Shown here: one piece after another, positions 12,073 to 21,379 of the stretch
How the letters are laid out: every line of letters begins with the position of its first letter
How positions within the stretch are numbered: the first letter of the stretch is position 1
Source of the DNA: Yarrowia lipolytica
Taxonomy: Eukaryota; Ascomycota; Dipodascomycetes; Dipodascales
DNA length: 64,000 nt
Assembly (NCBI RefSeq): GCF_001761485.1
Contig: NC_090774.1
Location: 992,001 to 1,056,000, forward strand
Reading direction: 5' to 3'
Program-made: the position numbers and the translations under genes
The notes under the pieces: generated by a model
The model's database searches: none
The model's input: only the letters and a program-made list of their open reading frames with translations
Told to the model about the DNA's origin: nothing

Positions 12073-13476
12073 CTACCCCCTCAACTTCCGAATCAACCCA
12101 GCAAGACGAGAAATCAACAACATGGCCTCCTGGTCTCCTGCCATGACATGCACATCGCCAATAATATGTCTCGTCTTCCGATCAATAACTCCTCGTGATT
12201 TGAGAATCTTCAACAGCGGATTCATCAGCTCAGTACCACACGCCATACCAATCATCTCCTGTAATAAAGAATAATGGCCCCCAAAGTGGGCATGGAGGGC
12301 ATCCACAGGTGTGTCTCGAGCCATGTTTTCCATGGAACCGATAGCCGAAATCGGAGGCTGCAAGTATGGTTTAGACATGTCACCATCCGGATGGTCCTCC
12401 TTGGGAAACGGCTTACGGTCAAAATACCGTTGTCGGATGAAATCATTGTACTCTTGGAACTTGCTTGACACGGGGCCGGGTCCAGTGACAATTTCCTCCA
12501 TGTCTCGAGACTCATTATTGGCACCCCACCAGATTTGCTGGGTGATAATGGTGTTGAAAAGCTTCATCAACGAGTGCAAAAGAGCCATCCGAGATACTCG
12601 CTTTCGAGTAGAAGAAGGTCCCTCATTCTTGTTGAGATCAAAGAAACCGGCCACCAGATCCAACTCACAGTGAGGAGCAGTAGAGTCCATCCAGTGCTCA
12701 ACAGTGAGGAAGTCAACGAATGAAACACGAGTGGGGTGACGTGATAGGTTGTAAAGGCGCACGATATTCTCTTGGGTGGCGTCTGGTCGGTCGTCTCCGG
12801 ACACTATGGTATATGTTGCAATGAGCTTTGAGTGGGAGATGTAGAAAGACGTCGATTTGATCTCTGAGGGTTCTGGGTCTCGCTCGTCACAAAGCACAAA
12901 AAACTTTCTCCAAGCCTTTTGCACAGCATTCGGCTCGATTCCTGTCTGAGCAGATATCGTGTGTTTCTCCTTGTCGGACAGATCGTCCTGAGGTGGATCG
13001 TTAGATAAGACGTGAGCCTCCATGTGATTGGTATCAGAATCATTCTTGTCACATGGCTCATCACGTGACCCATTAGTTTCCTCCTCCTTGACATTTGTTC
13101 TCGTAATGACGTCATTGTCGCATCCAGTCCAGCCCTCACATACCCATTGGGGGGAATACTTCAAGGGGGCAGGGATCTTGATCTTGATAAGCACGTGACT
13201 CCATTGGTGCTTGCGAAGTACAACACAGTATTGGCACAGATCCACGTCCACGCATTCGCTGCAATGATACCTGGTTCCCACTATTGGAGACGTCCCACAT
13301 CCGTCACAAGTGATGCCTCGGTGCACAACGCCAATGTTCTTGGAGCATGTTTCTGCCAGGTGGTACAGAAGCCCAAGAATCTCAGAGTTGTTCGAGGGAT
13401 GCGGCTGTTTGAATAGATCAGCTAATGACGTCGATATGTCTGCCGTAGACAGAGGTCGAGTGAATGGTCTGTCCAT
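12073..13476 (-). CDS. ZZ-type zinc finger protein, function unknown
   Basis: A 467-residue protein with a complete ZZ finger at about 52-99. The ligands are C57, C60, C72, C75, C81, C84, H90 and H94, giving C-x2-C-x11-C-x2-C-x5-C-x2-C-x5-H-x3-H. ZZ fingers bind N-degron or histone tails and SUMO in other proteins. Residues 100-185 are acidic and disordered. The rest (about 185-467) is mostly helical, with conserved-looking stretches such as VQKAWRKFFVLCDERDPEP and VSFVDFLTVEHWMDSTAPH, and an EF-hand-like feel without clear calcium loops. It is probably a fungal family of unknown role. Its 3' end converges on the hydrolase gene, 175 bases away. A CACGTG lies inside the coding region near 13061 and another near 13192. 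Confidence 0.85.
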   Translation of the reverse strand: MDRPFTRPLSTADISTSLADLFKQPHPSNNSEILGLLYHLAETCSKNIGVVHRGITCDGCGTSPIVGTRYHCSECVDVDLCQYCVVLRKHQWSHVLIKIKIPAPLKYSPQWVCEGWTGCDNDVITRTNVKEEETNGSRDEPCDKNDSDTNHMEAHVLSNDPPQDDLSDKEKHTISAQTGIEPNAVQKAWRKFFVLCDERDPEPSEIKSTSFYISHSKLIATYTIVSGDDRPDATQENIVRLYNLSRHPTRVSFVDFLTVEHWMDSTAPHCELDLVAGFFDLNKNEGPSSTRKRVSRMALLHSLMKLFNTIITQQIWWGANNESRDMEEIVTGPGPVSSKFQEYNDFIRQRYFDRKPFPKEDHPDGDMSKPYLQPPISAIGSMENMARDTPVDALHAHFGGHYSLLQEMIGMACGTELMNPLLKILKSRGVIDRKTRHIIGDVHVMAGDQEAMLLISRLAGLIRKLRG

Positions 13477-14688
13477 GTGTGTATGTGGTTTGATGCGATG
13501 CGGTTGTAGTTGTTGGTATGTACGTGTGATGGGTTTTGTATTGCGTGAGATTGTGATGTGTTTGTGTAATGTGCTGCGATTGTGTTTAATGAGTTGAATG
13601 CATCGGTGTAACAGCAGAATGAATCAATGGATGTTGCAATATGGAGAGTTCTAGCGGGAGTTGATGTGAGAGGTGATGCAGTCTAATCATAACTTACAGT
13701 ACGGTATATACTGTTTGGAGTGTAGTTTAGAAGAAGTTCATGGGAAGATAAGAGGGAGAGAAAGGTGACCGGGGCTAGAAGCGATCTAGTAAAAGAAATA
13801 TCTCTCTCCTTTTAAGTCTCATCAAACTACTTTTACCAATGCCTTGGTGAATTTGTATCTTGAGAAACTATAACCACTTTTTCGGAGTGAAAAACTGGAG
13901 GAATTGTGTCCAGGAGATCTTTGCAATCAAAACTATACCAAACACTACCATTTTACTTGGAATATTGCCAAAATTTCGGGGTAATTTTCATTAAAGCCCA
14001 AACCCATGCTGTGGAAGTGTATTGCGAAATGTCGATTACATAAGCACACTCAGTTAGGGCTGACAAGAATGCTCCTTTAGTGTCGAAATGCTTGTTCGAG
14101 TTCACCCATATTGATATACATCGACTGCGGTAAGTACAGAAACGACACCAGATTTCATTTAGTCCAAAAACATCACCAGATCATCTTCCAGCCTCACTTG
14201 TAACTTCTCACAAATCACGCGATCTCTAGGCAGGACATTATGCCATGGCAGCAGAATGGGAAGATATGTTATGAATTTTGATGTGAAAGATTATCAAGCG
14301 TAAATAAACACGCGATTGAGAACTATCTCAGCTTTCAGTTTTCAAATCCGATAATAGTTCGATTTTATATGTGTTATTTTACAATTAATATTTTCCTGCA
14401 CTGTGAACCTCACGATATATCACGATAATCAACTTAATTCCAAAAAATTCGAGAAAAAATCCTAACGAGGACATACAGACTAAACAACGCGAAGGGTGAT
14501 ATATATTTCATCTAAAATACATTACCGTTTACCAATTACTCACAAATCATCCTTACCGCCTAGTCACCCTTTCCCCCAAGTTGCCAGTCACACTTCCTTT
14601 CATCCTCTTATGAAACAGCCCCAAACAAAATATATAAAACGGGAAATGTCCAATAAATGACGCCTGAAACCTCACCATTCGTCCAAAA
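13477..14688. other. Divergent promoter region
   Basis: About 1.2 kb between the ZZ-finger gene (minus) and the PRM1-like gene (plus). AT-rich, with no ORF of note. A TATATAAAA box near 14629 fits the PRM1-like gene. Confidence 0.6.
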
Positions 14689-17439
14689 ATGTCACAGCCA
14701 TACCATATGACACTTCCTCTGTCGCAAGAAAGTCCAGCCGACTCACCCAAGGGAGACTCACGGTTCTCTCGCTTCTTCAAGAACTTGCGAGGAAACGACT
14801 CCAGAGAAAGCATTGCCACGCGGAAATCAAGCGTTGGAAAACAGCCTCAAGTGCATTTTCAGTCGACAGAATTCCTCTCCCGCGACTCCCCGGACTCAAG
14901 CGAGTCACGTGGTCTCCCCACCACTCCAGACGTGGACATCAACCAGTACTTTTTGCAGTTCAACAAACTCACAGGTTATGATTCTAAGATCCCCGAGAAG
15001 CCACGTGACCTGGATACCCCCGAACAGAGAGGAATGCTTGGTGTCTATGAGGACTTTATGCGAGCCCAGAGAGGCACACAATGGAGAGACGGAGACTTGG
15101 GTCCGATGGAAAGAGAGGCCAAACTCAAGGACGATTACTCAGCTCACAGCAGACCTTCAGATGACTTGAAAATCTCACCAGTAGACCCCAAGTCACATGA
15201 TCTAGGCACTTCCAGACCCTATGATTGGTCACGTGACGTCGACAACGCTACACTGACCCCCATGACTCCTCATGTTCCCTCTTCGTGCTACAGTATCCAC
15301 AAGGAGAACCCCTACCTGGAGTCACGTGATGCATCAAGAGATGGAGATAAGTCACGTGAAATCTATGACTTTGTCACCAAGTCTGATGGTAGTTCCAAAC
15401 CGCGGGGTTACGACAACTGTCATTCTACGACTTCTGATCCTCCTTCGCGCGCGTCCAGAGCGTCACGTGTTTTTTTTGCACTCACTCTGACATGCTTGCT
15501 CATAATTCTCAAGACACGTGTAACGACCATTATTCTCAACTATGGCATTGAAGACTCCCAGATATACTCTCAGACTGCTTGTGCTACTCTTAACACCTAT
15601 GCCGCCACCACTCATTTCGGCCCCAATCTTCTGTACAGTGCAATCACGGGACAGGCAGCTGGTTATGTGGGTGATATGGCTCAGGGTCTGCTACCCGGCA
15701 GCGATGTGACTATGAGGACCCCAGGGTTCGTGGATGGCTTGTTAAGTCAAATGAAGCAAGACTATGTCCACAGTCTTACACATACTATTGATTTTGGGGT
15801 TGATCTGACCAAGAATACCACCTCCAAGAATGCACGAGACGCTCAGAAGATTCTTTCAGAGGAGCTCAAGCCTCTTCAAGACAATATCACCCTCTTCGAG
15901 ACCTCTCTCAATTCTCTTTCTGCTAATCTTCTCAAAAATCCAATATTCGGCTTTGAGAAGTCAGGAAACACTTCCCAGCTCAGTCTCGATAGACTCAAGA
16001 ACGTGAATTTCAGTGACATTTTCTTCTCGGACTTCCTACCTCATTTCCAATCCTCTTTTGACGTTTCCAAATCTTTCCAAAGTCCCTTCTCTTCCGCCAA
16101 AGATGCCATTTTGACTGATCTCGACAATTTTAACAATGGAGTGAGGAAGCTGGCGCTCAATTTGCCCACAGCTAAGGCTGTTGCCAAACAGCTGGACAAT
16201 TCGAGCTACAATCAGCTGTTTTCAACTTTCAAGCTGTGTACCAAAGAGGATGAGATCAAAGAACACTACGAGAAAATGGTACAGAGCATCAATTCAAAGA
16301 GCGGAGCTGTTGTGATTCTGTTTGTCGTTTTTGCAGTTATCTTTCTGCTCATCACGTGTTTCCTGGAGTTGTTTGGTTTGACCCGAAAGAAACAGCTCCA
16401 GAAGGTGAGCTACCTAAGAAAGCTCAAATTGACAGAGTCCCATGTGGAACCCACCCACTCAAAAAACAAAAGCCACAAACCTCGGGACTTTATTCCCTTC
16501 CCACACCACCTGTCTACTCTCACTATCGTCACTGTTGCTGTTGCTGTGTCTTGTATTTGTGACCTTTCTCTGTTGAGCAGTCTGAGGATCTCTGGGGGAG
16601 CTCAGATCGAGTTTGTCAGTGACATGTACGAGTATCCCACTGATAATGTCCCAGGCAGTGTCTCTGAGAACGTGAGTGAGCCTGTGGAACATGCGAATGA
16701 ATTGAATGCTAGAGATCTAGAGTCTGAAGACGACGCGAAACCATTGGGGTACACTGCTGTCGATTACATGGCTATCTTTTCCACAGCAGACAAGCCCTCT
16801 GCCACTTTGGTTGAGACTGCTGCTTCTGTTGCTACGCCTGTTCACATCACAGACCTCACGAACAACAGCATTGCGACTCTCCACAACATTTCGTCAGACA
16901 TTATTAGACTAGTCGACTCTGCAAACATCTACCTGGAGGGCCTGCAGACCAATCTGGAAACCGAATGTCTGTCTTTTCAAAGCCAGCTCCTCAAGGGTGT
17001 CAATTCTACGCTGATGAAACTGGAGAAAGACCTTAACGAAGCCGTCGCAAACCGATTTGGATTTGAAAGAGGAGATATTGGATCTCTCAACTCTGACAAG
17101 TTCCTAAGTGCTATCTTGGATAAATCTAGACATAAAGTGGCTGCTGGTACAGCCAAACTATTCAAGATAGACTCCAAACAAGCAGTTCTGGCATTCAGCC
17201 AGGCCCATATTAACTCACTTCCGGGGTTCGCCCCTCTTCAGACCAAGACCACTATTGCTACAAGTCTCGAGAACCTCGTCGACATGATGCAGAAGGTGGT
17301 ATTGAGTCAGCAGTGGTTTGCCCTGGGACTCTTCATTGTTTGGATTCTGATCATGATCATTGGAGGAGTGAGGTGGATTCTCGCAATCAAACGAGAAGTG
17401 GGTTTTATCAACATGAGGGTCAAAAGATGGGAAGTTTGA
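14689..17439 (+). CDS. PRM1-like multispanning membrane protein with long cytosolic N-terminus
   Basis: A 916-residue protein. Residues 1-255 are polar and disordered. Predicted membrane segments lie at about 257-280, 540-562, 608-632 and 875-897. Two large loops (about 285-535 and 635-870) carry many N-x-S/T sites. This order matches PRM1, the pheromone-induced protein that helps plasma membranes fuse in mating. The segment before the second span, LCTKEDEIKEHYEKM, resembles [14 protein letters not shown] at the same place in the clear PRM1 gene at 50296-52368. I infer a divergent paralogue, but similarity beyond topology and this block is weak. The N-terminal region contains six in-frame CACGTG boxes read as (S/P)R(D/E/G/V). 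A TATA box lies 60 bases upstream. Confidence 0.8.
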   Translation: MSQPYHMTLPLSQESPADSPKGDSRFSRFFKNLRGNDSRESIATRKSSVGKQPQVHFQSTEFLSRDSPDSSESRGLPTTPDVDINQYFLQFNKLTGYDSKIPEKPRDLDTPEQRGMLGVYEDFMRAQRGTQWRDGDLGPMEREAKLKDDYSAHSRPSDDLKISPVDPKSHDLGTSRPYDWSRDVDNATLTPMTPHVPSSCYSIHKENPYLESRDASRDGDKSREIYDFVTKSDGSSKPRGYDNCHSTTSDPPSRASRASRVFFALTLTCLLIILKTRVTTIILNYGIEDSQIYSQTACATLNTYAATTHFGPNLLYSAITGQAAGYVGDMAQGLLPGSDVTMRTPGFVDGLLSQMKQDYVHSLTHTIDFGVDLTKNTTSKNARDAQKILSEELKPLQDNITLFETSLNSLSANLLKNPIFGFEKSGNTSQLSLDRLKNVNFSDIFFSDFLPHFQSSFDVSKSFQSPFSSAKDAILTDLDNFNNGVRKLALNLPTAKAVAKQLDNSSYNQLFSTFKLCTKEDEIKEHYEKMVQSINSKSGAVVILFVVFAVIFLLITCFLELFGLTRKKQLQKVSYLRKLKLTESHVEPTHSKNKSHKPRDFIPFPHHLSTLTIVTVAVAVSCICDLSLLSSLRISGGAQIEFVSDMYEYPTDNVPGSVSENVSEPVEHANELNARDLESEDDAKPLGYTAVDYMAIFSTADKPSATLVETAASVATPVHITDLTNNSIATLHNISSDIIRLVDSANIYLEGLQTNLETECLSFQSQLLKGVNSTLMKLEKDLNEAVANRFGFERGDIGSLNSDKFLSAILDKSRHKVAAGTAKLFKIDSKQAVLAFSQAHINSLPGFAPLQTKTTIATSLENLVDMMQKVVLSQQWFALGLFIVWILIMIIGGVRWILAIKREVGFINMRVKRWEV

Positions 17440-18146
17440 AGGACAACTATGGAGTATGATTTTTATGTTTGTTTATCAAAACGAGACGTAGAAGATTTCA
17501 CTATAGAGTAACAATAGGAGAAGAAATACTCGACAATAAGTTCGTTGAGAAAGTACACACAAGTTCAAGAGCTTCCATTAAAAATATTAAAAGGACTAAA
17601 GACCTTTATGACTTTCAGAGCTTCCTTAATGAGTAATAAAGATACCTAGACTTGACATTATTTTAATATTTTAATATTTTTTATTCTAGGAAATAGATTT
17701 TAGCTACTTGAGGCCTAAGGACAATATTATACCCGCAAATCGGATTCGGATTCAGTTGTTCAGAAGAGGGAATGTTTGTGTTCGCTTGTTCACGTATTCT
17801 TCCTGTTTCTTCTCTCGACTTTTTAAATTTTTTCTATATTTTTTTTCTATATTTTTTATTTATCCTGATGATTCATTTTTTTTTATTTATACTAATGATT
17901 CATTACACTCTATCCACTTGTAGTAAGGGTGCGTTCAATAAATCATACACTTCGAATCTTTGCGAATGTGCGCTGCGGGGCGCTGTCGTTGGTTTGTCGA
18001 CGCTTCGTCTTTTTATTATGTAAATCAATTTTTGATTGCCAGTGGTCACATTTTCTTTGAAATTTGTGAACACAGGCCACTGGCCCTTCGTCGTAAGTAC
18101 TCACTGCACGGCTTCTTATAGGAGTAAAGAAGCTACTGATCAAAAC
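17440..18146. other. AT-rich intergenic region
   Basis: No gene seen. There are TATTTTAATATTTT repeats near 17660, T-rich tracts near 17820-17890 and GATGATTCATT/AATGATTCATT repeated near 17870 and 17896. It borders the LTR fossil. Confidence 0.6.
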
Positions 18147-18502
18147 TGCTGGGAAAATAATTGTTTATTCAATACATGGGAAATGAGAGTATTTATAATA
18201 ATGGCACCGGACAACCGAGGGGGCCGTAGGTGACGGTCGAGCCTGGGGACTCGGACAGACCCCCCACAATAGTGGATCCTTGCCAGGCACTGACGGGACC
18301 CTCTCGAGAGTTGACAGGCAAACGTCAACGCTGCTGACGTTCCGTAGTCGCGATCATCCGCGACGGCCCGGACGTCATACCAGACGGTGATCGAGAGGTG
18401 CAGGACTGACAGTTGATGGCAGAGACAGCAACTGAGCTCCGACAGGTCGATGGTCCCGCGGCCGTAGACACAAGAAAATACCAAAAGAAACGTTTCCTAA
18501 CA
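18147..18502 (-). mobile_element. Solo LTR of a retrotransposon (fossil)
   Basis: A 356-base block that begins TGCTGGGAAA and ends TTTCCTAACA on the plus strand, so its ends are the near-inverted TG...CA of an LTR. On the minus strand it has a GC-rich body, then a TATAAATA box, then an AATAAA-like signal just before the end, as expected for an LTR in that orientation. No internal coding region accompanies it. A clean target duplication is not seen (CAAAA occurs at both borders if the ends are shifted by one or two bases). It lies 12 bases upstream of a tRNA-Lys-like sequence, the placement typical of Ty3/gypsy-like elements. Family otherwise unassigned. Confidence 0.65.
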
Positions 18503-18514
18503 AAATTAAAAAAT

Positions 18515-18597
18515 GCCGGCTAGCCTCAATCGAAAGCGTGAGACTTTTAATTCTAAAAAAGCAATCAAGCTGTGGGTTTCAAGCCCCACGTCGGGCT
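18515..18597 (+). pseudogene. Decayed tRNA-Lys (UUU)-like sequence
   Basis: The order of parts follows an elongator tRNA-Lys: GCCGGCTAGC at the 5' end, GTGAGACTTTTAA around a UUU anticodon, a T arm GTGGG...CCCAC and a 3' end GTCGGGC, then a T5 terminator at 18600-18604. But the 5' acceptor strand lacks a base, the D arm is short, the 3' anticodon stem does not pair, and the T loop has eight bases. I read it as a pseudogene. The LTR fossil ends 12 bases upstream. Confidence 0.5.
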
Positions 18598-18736
18598 TAT
18601 TTTTAAATTTTCAACTTCTCAAATGCTACAGTATAATTGAACGTTGCGCATCACTTCTTTTTGGAAACAAAAGAATCATAAAAATTAAGATAAAATACAC
18701 CAGTCGCCGCCAATCCATCTAATAAGTACATACAAG

Positions 18737-21379
18737 TTAGTTAAACATCTCTTCTTCCTCGTCATCATCGTCTTCTGGCACAAAGGCCTCGTCCTTATCT
18801 CTCTTCTCCTTTTCTTCGGCCGGCTCAGGTCGCATAGCAGCAGCAGCAACAGCCACATCCACCACATTGGGTTCCATCAAGATGTGGTCATCGACAGAAT
18901 TGGTAGCGTTCTGAACAGCACGCATGAGATCCTCCTCGTTGATGGAGTCGACTGAAAGATCCATCATAGACATATCATCGCCCTCAATGGGAGCTTGCTG
19001 CGACTGCTGCGATTCGGAAAGCTGTTCGTCGTGCTCTTCGATTTCAGCTTCCGCAAGAGATCCAATCTGAGCAGCAGCCTTTCGCTTTCTACGAGGTCTG
19101 AGACCGTCAGCAGCAGCAGGGTCCTTGGGATCCACATGGCCCTCGTCAACAGCATCCTGAACCACGGTACGAATGAGATCCTCAGCCTTGAGTTGCTCAG
19201 CCTCGTCCTTCAACAGCTTGGTGCGTTTCTTTCGAGACTTCTTGGGGGCTGAAGTTGTAGGGGCAGCAGGAAGAGACTTCTCAGACTCGGCATTGGGCTC
19301 GTCCACATGAACACGCTTGCTCTTGAGCGGTTTAAGAGGATACCGAGAGCCTTCAGTTCGAGGCTTACCCTTGGGGTTGTGATTGTTGTCAACAACGGTT
19401 CGAATCACCTCCTTTGCACCATAGTATTCGGGGAACGACTTAGTAAAGTGCTCTTTGAAGGTGACGTGGTCATACTCCTGTTTAGCGACTCGAACCTCTT
19501 CCAGGTAGTTCGGCTTGGATTTGAGAATTCGCAAAGAGTCACTCCAGGCGTGTCTTGATCGATGAGGGTACAGGCTGTGGAGTTTCATCATGGCAGCCAC
19601 AGGAGTCTTTTCCGAGTGAGCGATCGCCAGGAGAGCCTTTCTCTCCTTGTCATCCAGTCGCTTCTTGACGTTGAATGCTCGAGAACGGGTATACAGCTCA
19701 TTCCAATCAACAGCCTCCTTTGGTTTGCTCTGGGCAGAGATCAGGAAGTCCTTTATTTGATGCCAGTCAATTCCATAGGGGTAGTTGTGACGCTGGAGGC
19801 GGGCGATCTCGTTCTGAGACATTTCGGTGGTGATAGTGACGAGTCTCTGACGAACTAGCTCAGGGTCTCTGTTCAAAACATACGACACCGTCTGAACAAG
19901 CACCTCAATGGTGACATTGTTTTCTGTGGCGGTCTTGTTAGCTGCGTAAATCACCTTATCCTGAGTTCGGGTGAACTTGGAGGTATCATAACCAGAGGGC
20001 AGGGTCTGTTGAGGCCTGGGAACATTAGCAAGCACCTCCTCAGGTTCGGGAATGGGGTTGGGAATATGTTCGGGGATAGGCTCGGATGGAGGCTCTGGTT
20101 GGGGCTCTTCAACAACTGTATCTTCTTCACCAATGATGCTGAACTTATTGTCCTTGAACCTGTAAACATCGGGATACTGCTCCACAAACAGCTCTTCACT
20201 TTCTCGTTCGCTGAAACGAGCTGCAGCGATTCGAGTGGTTTTCGAAACACTGCCCTTGTCTGCCAGCAATCTATAGTATCTCTTGTGCCACTGCTGAAGG
20301 CTCTTGTGCGGATACTTTCGATGAACAGCTCGAGCTCCATCGAAAATGGTAGCAGCTACCTCCAGATGCGCCATCAGACATCGGTCTTCGTTGGTCGAGA
20401 ACTTGCCAGCCTCCCATGACACAGCCTCGGTGATTTCGGGCCATTTCAGGTCTGCCACCGTCGAGTTTTCGTCCAAATTCATGATTGCAGATTCGAATTT
20501 TGGCCAATCGACGTTCTCAGGCAATGCGGACTCTTTGAGCGCAAGTGTGACCATCTCCGACTCTTGTCGCAGCTCAGCCAGATGTTTCCTGATAGTATAG
20601 GGACCGATCGAAAGCACAAATTCAAGAATCTTGAGCAACAAACGGTCGGGAACGCGCTTGGAGGCAAACAGGGCATTTGTGTCTAGGATGAACTTGTCCT
20701 CAGAGCTGGAAAACATGGTCTGGGGTCCATCGGCGTCTCCTTCGTCGTCCTCCTTGTCATCTTCATCAAACCACGGTCGATTGGGGTCTGAATTTGTCGA
20801 ATAGAACCGCGGGAACTTTTGTTGAAAGTATGCGAGGGTTGTATCAAGAATGAACATGCGCTCAGCGTCCTTCATTCGAGTCTCCAGCTGTTCAGGAGAA
20901 TACTGGTTCTTCAACAGCGTGTATCGGCTTCTCCAATGTTTCTTCAGGCGATGCGGAAACTGCTGTCCAAGCTGGTCGATGGCATCGTGTAACGACGTAC
21001 TCGTGTACACGTGATATAGCAACAGCACATCTTCAATGGGGTCAAACTTGGCCCACACATTATCTCTGGAGTTGGAAGAAGCCCGTAGAGCGCTCCAGTT
21101 TCTGTCTGAGAGAAAGGTGAATAGCGACTCCCAATCAATCGTGCTTGGGTACCGTGCGTGTCGTATTCGCTTGATTTGAGATTCGTCCAACCCGCTCAGA
21201 TAGTCCAGTCTGTGTTTGATATTGTCGACAGAACGGTTCATGGTATGAGACAGCGCTAAAAGCAGGTCATTGTCGGAGACCCTGCCTGTCTGGGCCAGAT
21301 CCTTGGAGTCGATGATCACCCGGTCATAACCTCTGGTGTATGGCAGAGACAGGGTCGACGAGGTGTTGGGTTCAGTCAT
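18737..21379 (-). CDS. Triple-module Myb-like (possible DNA-binding) protein
   Basis: An 880-residue protein whose first 650 residues consist of three diverged modules of about 190 residues. Each module has the same blocks in order: a helical block (DRVIIDSKDLAQ, DKFILDTNALFA, DKVIYAANKTAT); an x-DW motif (STIDWESLFTFL, ENVDWPKFESAI, YGIDWHQIKDFL); a Myb-like helix trio ending FPHRLKKHWRSRYTLL, YPHKSLQQWHKRYYRLL and YPHRSRHAWSDSLRIL; and a closing block ending PRFY, PDVYRF or PEYYG. The third helix resembles Rap1/Myb recognition helices (W-x2-RY). A Pro/Glu-rich linker splits modules 2 and 3. The C-terminus has basic patches (KKSRKKRTKLLK, RPRRKRK) and an acidic tail. I infer a nuclear, perhaps telomeric or promoter-binding protein; no name can be given. 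Confidence 0.85.
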   Translation of the reverse strand: MTEPNTSSTLSLPYTRGYDRVIIDSKDLAQTGRVSDNDLLLALSHTMNRSVDNIKHRLDYLSGLDESQIKRIRHARYPSTIDWESLFTFLSDRNWSALRASSNSRDNVWAKFDPIEDVLLLYHVYTSTSLHDAIDQLGQQFPHRLKKHWRSRYTLLKNQYSPEQLETRMKDAERMFILDTTLAYFQQKFPRFYSTNSDPNRPWFDEDDKEDDEGDADGPQTMFSSSEDKFILDTNALFASKRVPDRLLLKILEFVLSIGPYTIRKHLAELRQESEMVTLALKESALPENVDWPKFESAIMNLDENSTVADLKWPEITEAVSWEAGKFSTNEDRCLMAHLEVAATIFDGARAVHRKYPHKSLQQWHKRYYRLLADKGSVSKTTRIAAARFSERESEELFVEQYPDVYRFKDNKFSIIGEEDTVVEEPQPEPPSEPIPEHIPNPIPEPEEVLANVPRPQQTLPSGYDTSKFTRTQDKVIYAANKTATENNVTIEVLVQTVSYVLNRDPELVRQRLVTITTEMSQNEIARLQRHNYPYGIDWHQIKDFLISAQSKPKEAVDWNELYTRSRAFNVKKRLDDKERKALLAIAHSEKTPVAAMMKLHSLYPHRSRHAWSDSLRILKSKPNYLEEVRVAKQEYDHVTFKEHFTKSFPEYYGAKEVIRTVVDNNHNPKGKPRTEGSRYPLKPLKSKRVHVDEPNAESEKSLPAAPTTSAPKKSRKKRTKLLKDEAEQLKAEDLIRTVVQDAVDEGHVDPKDPAAADGLRPRRKRKAAAQIGSLAEAEIEEHDEQLSESQQSQQAPIEGDDMSMMDLSVDSINEEDLMRAVQNATNSVDDHILMEPNVVDVAVAAAAMRPEPAEEKEKRDKDEAFVPEDDDDEEEEMFN

